From Trichomonas vaginalis G3 (taxonomy: Eukaryota; Parabasalia; Trichomonadida; Trichomonadidae): a DNA stretch of 64,000 nt. Of the stretch, positions 9,434-22,205 are shown one piece after another; position 1 is the first letter of the stretch, and every line of letters starts with the position of its first letter. The stretch lies in the NCBI RefSeq assembly GCF_026262505.1, contig NC_067205.1, positions 18,969,645 to 19,033,644 of the forward strand, written 5' to 3'. The notes under the pieces were generated by a model that did not search any database, was not told the DNA's origin, and was given only the letters and a program-made list of their open reading frames with translations. The position numbers were made by a program, and so were the translations under genes.

Positions 9434-9785
9434 AAACATAATATTTTTTTAATATTTTAAAGTTTATTATAATGTGTTAAAAGATCACTGCCTTAGTTTA
9501 CAACTTAACACCCGAAGATATTTTTCTCCTATGAAAGAATTGATATTTTTGGATTTATCTCTAAAATACAAACTACGCCAGACTTTCAAAATCATCCCTT
9601 TAATTTAGAATTAATTCCCAAGACTACTATAAACAGAATTTAATAATTTTTACAATATTTCTATTTGGTTTACAACATTATACATGAAGTTACCATTGAC
9701 TATGATCGAATTGATATCATTATTATTTCTATATTTTTCTCGTTATTTGTTTAAAAATGCAGAAGATATGAAAAATTATTAATTT
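9434..9785. other. Convergent 3' spacer, unit 1
   Basis: AT-rich spacer between the DOCK stop and the end of the minus-strand beta-helix gene; repeated at 17910-18261 and 26388-26740. No frame or RNA gene seen. Confidence 0.5.
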
Positions 9786-10775
9786 TTATCGTTTAGTAAT
9801 AACAAAATAGAAATATGATATTTACCAAAAAGAAAATTCATTGATGGACATGAACAAATTTTATTTTCTTTCTTTGTACAAATAATAATATATTTCAAGA
9901 TTTCCTTCACATGGACTAAATCAATGAATTTTAAATTATTCTTAAATGAAACTTCTCCTTTTTCTGATGTATCAACATGTCCATAGATGAATAAATCATC
10001 AATACTACATCGATGATATAAATCTGCCCATCCAATGCTTCAAATAATTTTCCTTTGTTAATCTGAGGATTGTTTTGGAAAGATGAATCGAAAATATCAA
10101 GTCTATAAGAAAATATAAACAATTCCCCAATTTTTATATTTTGAGAATTATTTATATAATTACATCGGTCAATTCTTCCTGGACATTAAAAACTAGTAAT
10201 CAATCCGTCAGTTGCTTTAAATTCTCAAAATTACAAAATGAAACATTTACTGTTGATTCAACATTATAATAACAAAACCTGGATTTTGATGAAATACAGT
10301 TAGAAATGTTTGTTTTTGAAAGTGATCCAAAACCATATTTGGTAAATCATACATGCTGAACTATTTCCTCCATTACAAATTGATCCTTGGAGGATTGTAC
10401 TGTTGATTTTCCTTTGAAATGAAGAAATTGGCCATATACAGTAGATTTACTTTCAAATGAACAGAATTTATCAATAATAATGGCAGTATTATTAGAATTT
10501 TCAATATATACTGTACCTGGACCTTTTGAAAAAACGTTTTCGCAAAGTAAAATCGAGTAATCATTTGTATTTTCGAATTTAACTGCTCTATCTTGTAAGT
10601 TGATAAATTTACAGATGTATGCAAAGCATTTGTCTTCTGTTGCAGTGACTTGTTGGTTTTCACCTGTAATGACTGAAGAAGGAGGATCAATTCCTTCATA
10701 ATAAAGACGCCAAATACTATTTGTAACTTCTTCACAATGAACATGTTTTCTAAAAGCAATTAATTTGAACTTGGT
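9786..10775 (-). pseudogene. Beta-helix surface gene, unit 1 (no start codon, frame breaks)
   Basis: Minus-strand coding sequence. In the reading frame that matches the beta-helix family it contains KGPGTVYIENSNNTAIII, ISNCI-type strands and a C-terminal block ending LFITKR in the unit-3 copy. GPGTVYIENS parallels GGSFYIENSE of the gene ending at 769, so this is the same family. The frame opens after an in-frame stop near 10776 with no ATG before recognisable family sequence. Several single-base shifts break it here, and unit 2 and unit 3 break at partly different places. It is therefore either a silent, 5'-truncated family member or a gene damaged by sequencing errors. It lies downstream of the minus-strand membrane protein gene. 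Confidence 0.55.
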
Positions 10776-11128
10776 TTAGAGCCAAAAAGACTCCCGAATT
10801 AAATTTTAAAAATGAAAGGGGGTAACACCATATTGAACTTCCTTCCTATAATTCAAAATTAAAATTAATTTCAAGTACTAATTTTGAATGTTTGAATCAT
10901 TCTATATTATCAGCAAAACAGCGGAGTTGAATTACAATATGGGCAATAACTTTTGAATAGAATATTCTTGATAAAGTGAAATGGGAGTGAATTTATATTA
11001 AGAATATAGGTTTTGCACAATCAAACTATATGAAATGGTTTAAATTTGGAGATTTCTGTAAGACAATATATTTTTTATAGAAGTTCATATAGAAAAATCA
11101 AATGTAAATTTTTATTCAATAAGAAAAT
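10776..11128. other. Spacer between the two minus-strand genes, unit 1
   Basis: AT-rich stretch repeated at 19238-19590 and 27741-28093. It holds a conserved AAAGGGGGTAACACCAT motif also kept in the diverged copies near 42880 and 60045, perhaps the promoter of the beta-helix gene. No open frame. Confidence 0.4.
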
Positions 11129-12616
11129 TTAAACTTCTTCACCTACATCAGTATTTGTTGTTGATGATTTGTATTTTCGGATAACAATAAATGCAATAAT
11201 AAATATTGCAATTTCAATAATAATACCAATGACGATTCCAGAAATTGCACCAGCTGGAGCTTTATTACTAGAACTATTCTTCTGATTATCAGTACCTGAA
11301 GTTTCATTCGATGTTTGTGTTTTTGGTAACCATAATGGCTTCAAATTTCCATTATCATACTGAGGATAGCCTTCATTTGATATCTTTGGATCATCAAATT
11401 TAAAATCAGAAAGTTCGATCCTTCCGTCAATTAATAAAATGTTAATATAGTTTGTATGACTACATGAATAAATCTCTGATTCCTTTAAATCTTCTGATAG
11501 TAATAATTCATTGTTATTATTTTTACAATAAATATGACTCCTAGACTTACTTTGTGGTCCTATATAATATCTTACTTTCACTGAAAACGGTGAGTAAGAA
11601 TAGATATATTGATTTGTATTAGAAGACTCAAAATAATATGCTGATTGCATTTCGGAAATTGTGTTAACTGAATAATTATATTTGGAAGACCAAAATGATT
11701 TCTTTATGAAGAAAACTAATATATTTTGTGGTCCATTTGTTGATGAAAGAATCGATGAATCATCTGTGTAATTATCTTCGCGTTTGATCCTGCAACATTT
11801 GACATAACAACAATCTGTTCGCATTTTGTCATACAAATGACTTTTATCATTGTTGAATCAATTTTAAGTGTTTTAGTTCATCTGAAAAAATGACTTCAAC
11901 TTTTTTAGCATCTTTAAATGCAGGAAGACAACCATCAACATCAATATTCCTGATATTTCATATTCAACACTTTTTTCCATATCAATATGAACACAAGTCC
12001 CATAATTTTCATGGATATCAGTAAAATATAGATTTCCTTGATAGTAACCATAACTTGATTGACTAATTCTTTTTACATAATGTGTTGGTTTATTTGCATA
12101 AGCAATTATTAAATGTGAGTTTGTTAATTGTGGCAATTCATAAGTAAAATCTTTAACATTGATAACTACACTTACATGCATATCAGATGAATAACGTTCT
12201 GAAATTCCATTATATTGAAGAACTAAATTTGGCTGGCGACCTTTTATTCTAAGTAAAATTGATTTTTCATATTCATGTTCATTTTCATTTATTAATGAAT
12301 AAACAGGCTTCAAAGGTTCTCCATTTTCGAGCATAAACATATTTGCATTTCTGAATACAGCAATTGTTATATATGAAGACCAAGCCCTAATTTGAATTGT
12401 TTTTACTTCATCGTTTGTAAATTGAAGAGTTAATTCATCATCAGATACATATGGAGGCAATACAGCATCAATTTGTCTGATATCTCTTGCTTCATTCATT
12501 TTATTTGTTGATTTAATTTTTTGTTTATGCATACCCCGAGACGGATTTATTGAATGCAGTATCCGTGTATAATTTTCTTCGATCGATGACGAATGATGAA
12601 ATAGTAGGTGAAGCAT
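11129..12616 (-). CDS. Type I membrane glycoprotein, unit 1
   Basis: About 490 residues of minus-strand coding sequence. The ectodomain contains YVSDDELTLQFTNDEVKTI, paired cysteines and several N-x-S/T sequons (NYT, NYS, NET, NSS). Near the C-terminus is a transmembrane segment (GAISGIVIGIIIEIAIF and onward) followed by a short basic then acidic cytosolic tail (KYKSSTTNTDVGEEV). The first ATG in the long unit-1 frame is at 12616. The start shared with unit 2 is the ATG of MHKQKIKSTNK, about 85 bases further in, and no convincing signal peptide is visible from either. Unit 1 breaks near 11790-11950 where the unit-2 copy is continuous. No Pfam-type domain recognised; surface receptor or coat role inferred. 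Confidence 0.6.
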
Positions 12617-13095
12617 CAAAAAATTTTAAAATACGTGATTATATCAAAATTCTGAAGGCCGTTATAATTGAAAACTACAATCTATAAATTAATGAAATTA
12701 TAATGAAGAATGCTTTTATAAATATTTTTCAGATTCAGATTCAGATTTTAAAGGAATTTACGATATCGTATCGTAAAACTGGAATTCGGATCAAAGAAAA
12801 AAAAAAATTGAGTTTATCTTAGATCATAAGGAATAATTTTATTATTCAGATGATGAAAATATCTATATTAACGAAGCAAAGAGAAATGTTCACATACTTA
12901 TGTTCATAAGGCGTTAATCTTTACGAATCAAATTGAGCTTACATTTAATAGGAGATTATATCAAATCAGCTAGTCAATCTTATAAGTATGTATCAAAATG
13001 TTTTCCAATCATCACAATTCGCGATATTTGGACTACGTTGAATCTTAAATCAGGAAAAGTTTACTTCAAAGCTTGCGTATGTGAGAAACCAAACT
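12617..13095. other. Divergent region between membrane protein and DOCK gene, unit 1
   Basis: Repeated at 20996-21520. The right part contains a plus-strand open stretch (around 12950-13090, reading FPIITIRDIWTTLNLKSGKVY) that may belong to the DOCK N-terminal side (start of DHR-1), though it is out of frame with what follows. The left part should contain both promoters; no clear Inr was identified. Confidence 0.4.
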
Positions 13096-13742
13096 ACAAA
13101 AGATTATAGACTCTCAAAATAATCATAAACAAGAATTGCACAGGTCTTACAGATTTTTATGTTTCTCCGATGTTCAATGGCAATCCAAAACACCATTCCC
13201 AGATTTCATACCGATCGTCCCTACAGAAACATCTTAAAGTGTCATTTGCTGATTCAATTTTATCATGTTGAAGAAAATTCTAAGATCAAAGAGAAAGCGA
13301 TCGATACAGCAGTTATTCCATTAAGTTGCATCTCAGGTAATAACAATACATCTGTAGAAGTCGAGCTTTTCTCAGAAGCAGGCAAAGTTTCTAAAGATGC
13401 CAACGTAACTCTGCAAACTCCAAAGAAATCAGAAGGTTTGTCATTACAGATCACTATCCCTCCATTCTACTTCCCTCCTCAAAACACGGCTACCGCATTG
13501 ACTGATAATTTCGATATTCCAAGTTTGTCTGGAATTGACGAGTCATATGCTGATCTTTACATCCCTCTTTTCTGCCGACTTATTAAGAAGCGCGATTCTA
13601 AAGTTCTCCCAACATTGGTTAAATTATTGATCACATTTGGCGATGGCGGTAGAACATCACTTCGAAAGTGGTTGTTCAATCATTTCGATCCACAAACAAT
13701 TGGTGATGACTTCCCAACATTCTATCAGAAGCGATTAAAGTA

Positions 13743-15033
13743 TAGGGTGTCCAAAGGTGCGTTTAGCACAGCGCTCTATATGAGACTATTAAAGGAGATA
13801 TATGCTGATTATAAATATATAATAAAAAATATGAATATATGTATATGATGAGTATGTTGTATTTTGGCGCCATGCCGGGATATAAAATGAATTTTGAGAC
13901 AGGAGGCGGTTTCGCGGGAAATTTTGGCGGGATTTTTTCATTTTTTTAATGAATCATAAAGAAAACATCCTCGCTCTTGCAAAAAAATGCAAAGACTGTA
14001 AAAAATCTACGAGATATTGGTAAAATGCTTCGGTATGGATGCTCCTAGCTATTCCACTGTAATGTATCATGTTAGGATGTATCACTTCATGAACAAAAAG
14101 GCGCCCATCATAAAAATTGACAAAAATCGCCGGATCAAAGAAAAATCAAAGCAATTCTTCAAGCGCTAGATGAAGACCCAAGAGCATCACTCAGAAGGAT
14201 AGAGGAGATGACAAAGATACCACGTACAACAGTCAGTTATTATCTGCACAATTATTTGAACTACAAACTAGCGTATACACGTTGGGTTCCGCACAACCTT
14301 AATTCAGTTCAAAAAAATCTAGAGTCCAATCTTCGAAAGAGCTCCTCTCTATATTGGGTGCGTATCAATCCAAGAAGTTTCGCTTTTTAGTAACAGGGGA
14401 CGAGTCTTGTTTCAATATGCAACAGAAGCCAAAATCATGTGGATCCCGAAGGATGAAAATCCGCAAACATTCCCGAAGAAAAAAATTGACACACCAATGA
14501 TGATGTTGTCGGTTTTTTGGGGCGTGAATGGCATCATCAATTGATATTCTTCAAAACCTAATACGATGAATGCTCAGTATCTAATTGACAATGTTCTTAC
14601 TCAAATTATCAATTCTGATGAGTTGAGAAATCCAAACAACAAAAACAAAAGTTTGCAATTCATTTTGATAATTCAAGAGTTCACAAAAGTCATAAGGTAA
14701 TGAATTACTTGGTGGAAAACAATGTCAAAGTTGTTCCAAACCCAATTTATTCACCTGATATTGCACCCTGACTTTTATTTATTCGGCACGCTAAAAAAGA
14801 GAGCTGAAGGACGCGAATTCGCGAGTCCAGATGATCTTGAAAATTTGTAAGAGAGCAATTTGAGCAATTTTCTCATGATGATTTAAAGCGTGTCTTTGAA
14901 GCCTGGATCGATCGCTGCGAACGCGTGATTGAATCCAATGGTGATTATATTTAAATAAACTTTATATATATGTAACTTGTTATTTCTATTCGCAGTATTC
15001 AGGTTTGTGCTAAACACACCTTTGGACACCCTA
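13743..15033 (+). mobile_element. Mariner transposon copy 1 (DD34D), TA target duplication
   Basis: A 1,291-bp element with 27-bp terminal inverted repeats beginning TAGGGTGTCCAAAGGTG (one mismatch between ends), flanked by TA at 13741-13742 and 15034-15035. It interrupts the DOCK gene after ...PEAIK. The uninterrupted copy near 62440 shows the filled sequence, with CA where the TA would be. The same insertion is present in unit 2, so it predates the tandem duplication. Confidence 0.95.
13949..14954 (+). pseudogene. Mariner transposase, copy 1
   Basis: About 335 codons from ATG 13949 to TAA 14952-14954. Visible are an N-terminal helix-turn-helix region, the mariner WVPHNL motif, the first catalytic Asp in TGDES, the second in HFDN, and YSPDIAP just before the third. 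In the better copy (unit 2) the second and third Asp are 34 residues apart, the mariner DD34D signature. This copy is broken by many one-base changes, mostly in homopolymers; examples are near 14003, 14150, 14395, 14630 and 14770 relative to unit 2. Not functional as written. Confidence 0.85.
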
Positions 15034-17909
15034 TATTTTGTCATGAAATCATTGAAGGAAAGATCGAAACAACAATCATTCCAGACTTTTCAACATCTTT
15101 ACCACTTATTCTTGACATTATGCAGATTGTTTTCTCCGATGGCAAACTTCAATCAACAGCTCAAGACTTAATTACAATTAACAACTCACTTCTTGACTTG
15201 ATTTGCTTCTTATTGACTAAGGATATTGATTGCAATTCCATTACAGAGTCATTGGGACTCTTCTTCTTCCATAATCTTTCAGATCTTGGAAATGAAGAAA
15301 TCGTACGATTCGTTTACACATTCCTTCGAACTATATCTAAGGTCAGACCCATAATTGCACATCCAATGTCTGCTACACGAGTTCAATGGATTTTCTTATC
15401 TCCATTATCTCTTTCTAAGCACTTCTTGATCAACATGACTAACAACATGAAACCATTATCAACGAACGCTATGTATTCACCTTATTCTAAACTTACATCA
15501 CAATTTTTGTTGTCGACACAACAATGTTTTGGCGGTCGTGATCCAGACACATTTGCACTTTGTGCAGGCTTTTTAGCTCGATTGTTATCTAACTTAGATG
15601 AGATTTGTTATAGTATTCGACAACGAATCGCATTTGCTTTATTCCCTCTTATTGATTTATGTTCTAATCATTTTGAATCCCCATTATTTATGTCTAACAA
15701 ACGAATGCAAATTGCATTGATTCCATTTGTTTTATTCTTAATCAAGAACAGTGAACAGAAGCAGTTATTATCATTCTTCCATTCATTATCTATCTCATTC
15801 AAGTGTCATTTCATTTCATTCCTTAAATTGACCGGAAAAATCATCATTGACACATTGGATGTCATCAAACCAACATATGAATGTCCACAAATTAACTTGA
15901 ATCTTCTTGATTTGCTGACACATATTTACATCAAATTTTTGTTTGACGTCAAATCAGAATTAGGTGTTTGCATGAACGAAGTCATCCAGTTAATTGAAGT
16001 TTTGTTGTGTCGATACCAACCAACAGATAACTACAAGTATTTGTATTTACTTTGTGATTCATTATTCGAATCATATCCATTAGAACGAAATTTCATCATC
16101 ATGTCTACTAAATTAATTATGTACAAACAAGCAAAATCACGTGCATTGAGTACCGCATTGATTATTAACAGTTTCAAACAAGATTACAATCGATATGAAC
16201 AAGTTAATGTTTCCACACTTTCATTCATTGATGAATACGCAACAATTCTTTTAGAAAACAAAGTTTCAATGATTCCTATGTTTAAAGAATATATTTTGAT
16301 AATTAAAGAACTTACACCAGACAATAAATCACTTAAAAAGAAAGTTAGTGATCGAATGGATTCTGCTTTATCCATTGCAGATATTGTTGAAAAACAGAAA
16401 TCATCAAAACAAGCATTGTCCATTCGTTGTCAACAATTAATGTCATTGGCTGATGAAAACATGGACTTTCCAAACATGCGCTTAAAGTGGTTGAGTGAAT
16501 TAGTTCGTATCAATATCGAATCCGGTGATTATATCTCAGCGTTTGTTTCACAATTACATTGTACATGTTTAATTGCTACGGTTGTTGAACATCGTTCTAA
16601 ACATGAAAAACTCGAAAATAAAAAGAAGAACGAACGATTGCCTAAACCACCCGGTTTCCATTTATCAACGACACAACCAATCAGAACGGCAAACAATGTC
16701 TATGATTACGGCGATCTAGAACATATCAAGAATTCTTCTTCATTCCTTCAGTTCAAGTCGAAACTAAAGTTAAAGTTGATGCAGGAATGCCGATGCCGAA
16801 ATTTTGTTGTCTGATTTTAATGAAAATCTTTTGATTGAATATTTGAATTCATCTGTTTGGTTATGCGAAGAAGCACAGTTATATTATACATTGCGCGGTT
16901 TGTCATCAATGGCATTACGTGTTCTTTATCAGAACCGCGATTACGGCCGGTCTAAAGAAATCTGTTCTAAATTGTCCAATTATTTGTCTAGTATTTCTAC
17001 AGGAAACACAGTTGGTGTCAGTGTTCCATTGTCATTCTTCATGGTAGAAAAAGACAAGGCGGCAAGAAAGATCAACGAATATACTGCTGCAAGAAGACGG
17101 AAACAATCCATTTTGTTCAACAACTGAAGAATCGGGAAGGAATTGTTTGTCCAACAGATTATTGCGATCATCATGAGGAATGCAAAGGTGATGGTATTTG
17201 TTTGATCCAATTAGAGCCATCGGATAAAATCGAAGGTGATGAAGCTCCACATTCATGGGATAAGTTCCGATCAGTTGTTTCTATCAATAAACAATCACAG
17301 AAATCATCTGAAGAACTGAAGAATCCTATTAAAACTCTTTACATCGAAACATCAGAAAAATTACCATTTTATCATCAAGGTGTTTCTATCAAGAAGATCG
17401 AGATCCAGGAAGTTCGTGTTAAAGAATTATGTGTTAATACATTGAACCGAGCATTCACATCTCTTGATCAACTTGTGAAAGACTTCGATCCATATCTTTC
17501 TATGCCCATTGGTGCATTCAAGGATTCACCAATGGTTATTTTCGGAAAAGATCTTTGTCGATACAAAGAAATGCTTTATACAACATTGCAACATCCTAAC
17601 TGTGCACGTGACTGTTTGAGTTTTATCAAACAAAAGTATCCAGAACTTCTTGAAGAAAACGTTTCTAAGTTCTCAGAATGTCTTGTTAAAGCACTTAAAC
17701 AACATCGAAGAGCAGTGAACGAACTTTTGATTGAATTTGAATCCGGTGACGAAATCGATAAAATCAAATCCGATCTGGATGATTGCACAGAAATGATCAA
17801 CAAGTTCTGCAAAGACTTCGAAGTTGATATGATTGACGATCAAACAGTTTATGAAGGTATTGTTGATCCAATGTCATCATTTTGTGCATATGAAAATGAG
17901 TATGATTAA

Positions 17910-18261
17910 AAACATAATATTTTTTTTAATATTTTAAAGTTTATTATAATGTGTTAAAAGATCACTGCCTTAGTTTACAACTTAACACCCGAAGATATTT
18001 TTCTCCTATGAAAGAATTGATATTTTTGGATTTATCTCTAAAATACAAACTACGCCAGACTTTCAAAATCATCCCTTTAATTTAGAATTAATTCCCAAGA
18101 CTACTATAAACAGAATTTAATAATTTTTACAATATTTCTATTGGTTTACAACATTATACATGAAGTTACCATTGACTATGATCGAATTGATATCATTATT
18201 ATTTCTATATTTTTCTCGTTATTTGTTTAAAAATGCAGAAGATATGAAAAATTATTAATTT
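17910..18261. other. Convergent 3' spacer, unit 2
   Basis: Near-identical copy of 9434-9785. Differences are homopolymer lengths. No gene seen. Confidence 0.5.
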
Positions 18262-19237
18262 TTATCGTTTAGTAATAACAAAATAGAAATATGATATTTA
18301 CCAAAAAGAAAATTCATGATGGACATTGAACAAATTTTATTTTCTTTCTTTGTAAATAATATTATTTCAAGATTTCCTTCACATGGACTTAAATCAATGA
18401 ATTTTAAATTATTCTTAAATGAAACTTCTTTCCTTTTTCTGATATCAACTCCAGATGATAAAATCAATACTACATCGATAGATATAAATCTGCCATCCAA
18501 CCTGCTTCAAATAATTTTCCTTTGTTAATCTCAGGATTGTTTTGGAAAGATGAATCGAAAATATCAAGTCTATAAAAAAATAAACAATTCCCAATTTTAT
18601 ATTTGAGAATTATTTATATAATTACATCGGTCAATTCTTCCTGGACATTAAAAATAGTAATCAATCCGTCAGTTGCGTTTAAATTCTCAAAATTACAAAA
18701 TGAAACATTTACTGTTGATTCAACATAAGCATAACAAAAACCTGGATTTTGATATGTAATACAGTTAGAAATGTTTGTTTTTGAAAGTGATCCAAAACCA
18801 TATTTGGAAATCATACATGCTGAACTATTCCTCCATTACAAATTGATCCTTGGAGGATTGTACTGTTGATTTTTCCTTTGAAATGAAGAAATTGGCCATA
18901 CAGTAGATTTACTTTCAAATGAACAGAATTTATCAATAATAATGGCAGTATTATTAGAATTTTCAATATATACTGTACCTGGACCTTTTGAAAAAACGTT
19001 TTCGCAAAGTAAAATCGAGTAATCATTTGTATTTTCGAATTTAACTGCTCTATCTTGTAGCTTAATGAACTTACAGATGTATGCAAAGCATTTGTCTTCT
19101 GTTGCAGTGACTTGTTGGTTTTCACCTGTAATGACTGAAGAAGGAGGATCAATTCCTTCATAATAAAGACGCCAAATACTATTTGTAACTTCTTCACAAT
19201 GAACATGTTTTCTAAAAGCAATTAATTTGAACTTGGT
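18262..19237 (-). pseudogene. Beta-helix surface gene, unit 2
   Basis: Copy of 9786-10775. A clean piece at 18614-18814 reads KYGFGSLSKTNISNCI and then YVESTVNVSFCNFENLNATDG, confirming the beta-strand repeat pattern of the family. No ATG in the family frame at the 5' side. Frame breaks differ from those in units 1 and 3, which points to sequencing error for at least some of them. Confidence 0.5.
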
Positions 19238-19590
19238 TTAGAGCCAAAAAGACTCCCGAATTAAATTTTAAAAATGAAAGGGGGTAACACCATATTGAAC
19301 TTCCTTCCTATAATTCAAAATTAAAATTAATTTCAAGTACTAATTTTGAATGTTTGAATCATTCTATATTATCAGCAAAACAGCGGAGTTGAATTACAAT
19401 ATGGGCAATAACTTTTGAATAGAATATTCTTGATAAAGTGAAATGGGAGTGAATTTATATTAAGAATATAGGTTTTGCACAATCAAACTATATGAAATGG
19501 TTTAAATTTGGAGATTTCTGTAAGACAATATATTTTTTATAGAAGTTCATATAGAAAAATCAAATGTAAATTTTTATTCAATAAGAAAAT
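19238..19590. other. Spacer between the two minus-strand genes, unit 2
   Basis: Copy of 10776-11128, essentially identical; no gene seen. Confidence 0.4.
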
Positions 19591-20995
19591 TTAAACTTCT
19601 TCACCTACATCAGTATTTGTTGTTGATGATTTGTATTTTCGGATAACAATAAATGCAATAATAAATATTGCAATTTCAATAATAATACCAATGACGATTC
19701 CAGAAATTGCACCAGCTGGAGCTTTATTACTAGAACTATTCTTCTGATTATCAGTACCTGAAGTTTCATTCGATGTTTGTGTTTTTGGTAACCATAATGG
19801 TTCAAATTTCCATTATCATACTGAGGATAGCCTTCATTTGATATCTTTGGATCATCAAATTTAAAATCAGAAAGTTCGATCCTTCCGTCAATTAATAAAA
19901 TGTTAATATAGTTTGTATGACTACATGAATAAATCTCTGATTCCTTTAAATCTTCTGATAGTAATAATTCATTGTTATTATTTTTACAATAAATATGACT
20001 CCTAGACTTACTTTGTGGTCCTATATAATATCTTACTTTCACTGAAAACGGTGAATAAGAATAGATATATTGATTTGTATTAGAAGACTCAAAATAATAT
20101 GCTGATTGCATTTCGGAAATTGTGTTAACTGAATAATTATATTTGGAAGACCAAAATGATTTCTTTATGAAGAAAACTAATATATTTTGTGGTCCATTTG
20201 TTGATGAAAGAATCGATGAATCATCTGTGTAATTATCTTCGCGTTTGATTCCTTCAACATTTGACATAACAACAATCTGTTCGCATTTTGTCATACAAAT
20301 GACTTTTATCGGTGTTGAATCAATTTTAAGTGTTTTTAGTTCATCTGAAAAAATGACTTCAACTTTTTTAGCATCTTTAAATGCAGGAAGACAACCATCA
20401 ACATCAAATATTCCTGATATTTCATATTCAACACTTTTTTCCATATCAATATGAACACAAGTCCCATAATTTTCATGGATATCAGTAAAATATAGATTTC
20501 CTTGATAGTAACCATAACTTGATTGACTAATTCTTTTACATAATGTGTTGGTTTATTTGCATAAGCAATTATTAAATGTGAGTTTGTTAATTGTGGCAAT
20601 TCATAAGTAAAATCTTTAACATTGATAACTACACTTACATGCATATCAGATGAATAACGTTCTGAAATTCCATTATATTGAAGAACTAAATTTGGCTGGC
20701 GACCTTTTATTCTAAGTAAAATTGATTTTTCATATTCATGTTCATTTTCATTTATTAATGAATAAACAGGCTTCAAAGGTTCTCCATTTTCGAGCATAAA
20801 CATATTTGCATTTCTGAATACAGCAATTGTTATATATGAAGACCAAGCCCTAATTTGAATTGTTTTTACTTCATCGTTTGTAAATTGAAGAGTTAATTCA
20901 TCATCAGATACATATGGAGGCAATACAGCATCAATTTGTCTGATATCTCTTGCTTCATTCATTTTATTTGTTGATTTAATTTTTTGTTTATGCAT
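19591..20995 (-). CDS. Type I membrane glycoprotein, unit 2
   Basis: Copy of the unit-1 gene, starting at ATG 20995 (MHKQKIKSTNKMNEARDI). Upstream codons in this frame are open for about 30 residues but hold no ATG before an in-frame stop. The ectodomain is continuous from SNVEGIKREDNYTDD to the Asn-rich region, where unit 1 is broken. Conversely a base is missing near 19800, just before the stalk and transmembrane helix, and another near 20535. A consensus of units 1 and 2 gives one uninterrupted protein of roughly 470 residues, so the gene is probably intact in the organism. Same inferred role as in unit 1. Confidence 0.6.
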
Positions 20996-21520
20996 ACCCG
21001 AGACGGATTTATTGAATGCAGTATCCGTGTATAATTTTCTTCGATCGATGACGAATGATGAAATAGTAGGTGAAGCATCAAAAATTTAAAATACGTGATT
21101 ATATCAAAATTCTGAAGCGCCGTTATAATTGAAAACTACAATCTATAAATTAATGAAATTATAATGAAGAATGCTTTTATAAATATTTTTCAGATTCAGA
21201 TTCAGATTTTAAAGGAATTTACGATATCGTCTCGTAAAAGTGGAATTCGGATCAAAGAAAAAAAAATTGAGTTTATCTTAGATCATAAGGAATAATTTTA
21301 TTATTCAGATGATGAAAATATCTATATTAACGAAGCAAAGAGAAAATGTTAATACTTATGTTCATAAGGCGTGAATCTTTACGAATCAAATTGAGCTTAC
21401 ATTTAATAGGAGATTATATCAAATCAGCTAACTCAATCTTATAAGTATGTATCAAAATGTTTTATCCAATCATCACAATTCGCGATATTTGGACTACGTT
21501 GAATCTTAAATCAGGAAAAG
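20996..21520. other. Divergent region, unit 2
   Basis: Copy of 12617-13095. Contains the same candidate 5' DOCK coding stretch near 21400-21540; no promoter motif could be fixed. Confidence 0.4.
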
Positions 21521-22205
21521 TTTACTTCAAAGCTTGCGTATGTGAGAAACCAAACTACAAAAATTATAGACTCTCAAAATAATCATAAACAAGAATTGCA
21601 CAGGTCTTACAGATTTTTTGTTTCTCCGATGTTCAATGGCAATCCAAAACACGCATTCCCAGATTTCATACCGATCGTCCCTACAGAGAACATCTTAAAG
21701 TGTCATTTCCTGATTCAATTTTATCATGTTGAAGAAAATTCTAAGATCAAAGAGAAAGCGATCGATACAGCAGTTATTCCATTAAGTTGCATCTCAGGTA
21801 ATAACAATACATCTGTAGAAGTCGAGCTTTTCTCAGAAGCAGGCAAAGTTTCTAAAGATGCCAACGTAACTCTGCAAACCAAAGAAATCAGAAGGTTTGT
21901 CATTACAGATCACTATCCCTCCATTCTACTTCCCTCCTCAAAACATGGCTACCGCATTGACTGATAATTTCGATATTCCAAGTTTGTCTGGAATTGACGA
22001 GTCATATGCTGATCTTTACATCATCCCTCTTTTCTGCCGAATTATTAAGAAGCGCGATTCTAAAGTTCTCCCAACATTGGTTCAATTATTGATCACATTT
22101 GGCGATGGCGGTAGAACATCACTTCGAAAGTGGTTGTTCAATCATTTCGATCCACAAACAATTGGTGATGACTTCCCAACATTCTATCCAGAAGCGATTA
22201 AAGTA

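Larger units (their letters stand above)
13096..17909 (+). pseudogene. DOCK-family Rho/Rac guanine nucleotide exchange factor, unit 1, split by mariner
   Basis: Plus-strand coding sequence for a DOCK (dedicator of cytokinesis) protein, about 1,160 codons without the transposon. DHR-1, a C2-like membrane-binding domain, is recognisable at 13230-13420 (LKCHLLIQFYHVEENSK). DHR-2, the Rho-GTPase exchange domain, starts near 16440 (MRLKWLSELVRINIESGDY, then SAFVSQLHCTCLIA) and ends NEYD at 17909. The N-terminal region of usual DOCK proteins is not visible. A mariner sits at 13743-15033. Frame breaks shared with unit 2 lie near 16800 and near 17125; unit-1-only ones lie near 13190, 13560 (3 bases lost) and 13726. 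As written it cannot make a full protein. It would act on actin or phagocytosis signalling at the membrane. Confidence 0.8.

Noticed and set aside
16184-16423. 79-codon minus-strand frame inside DOCK, repeated at 24658
   Set aside because: Antisense to a continuous DOCK frame and repeated only because the DOCK gene is repeated.
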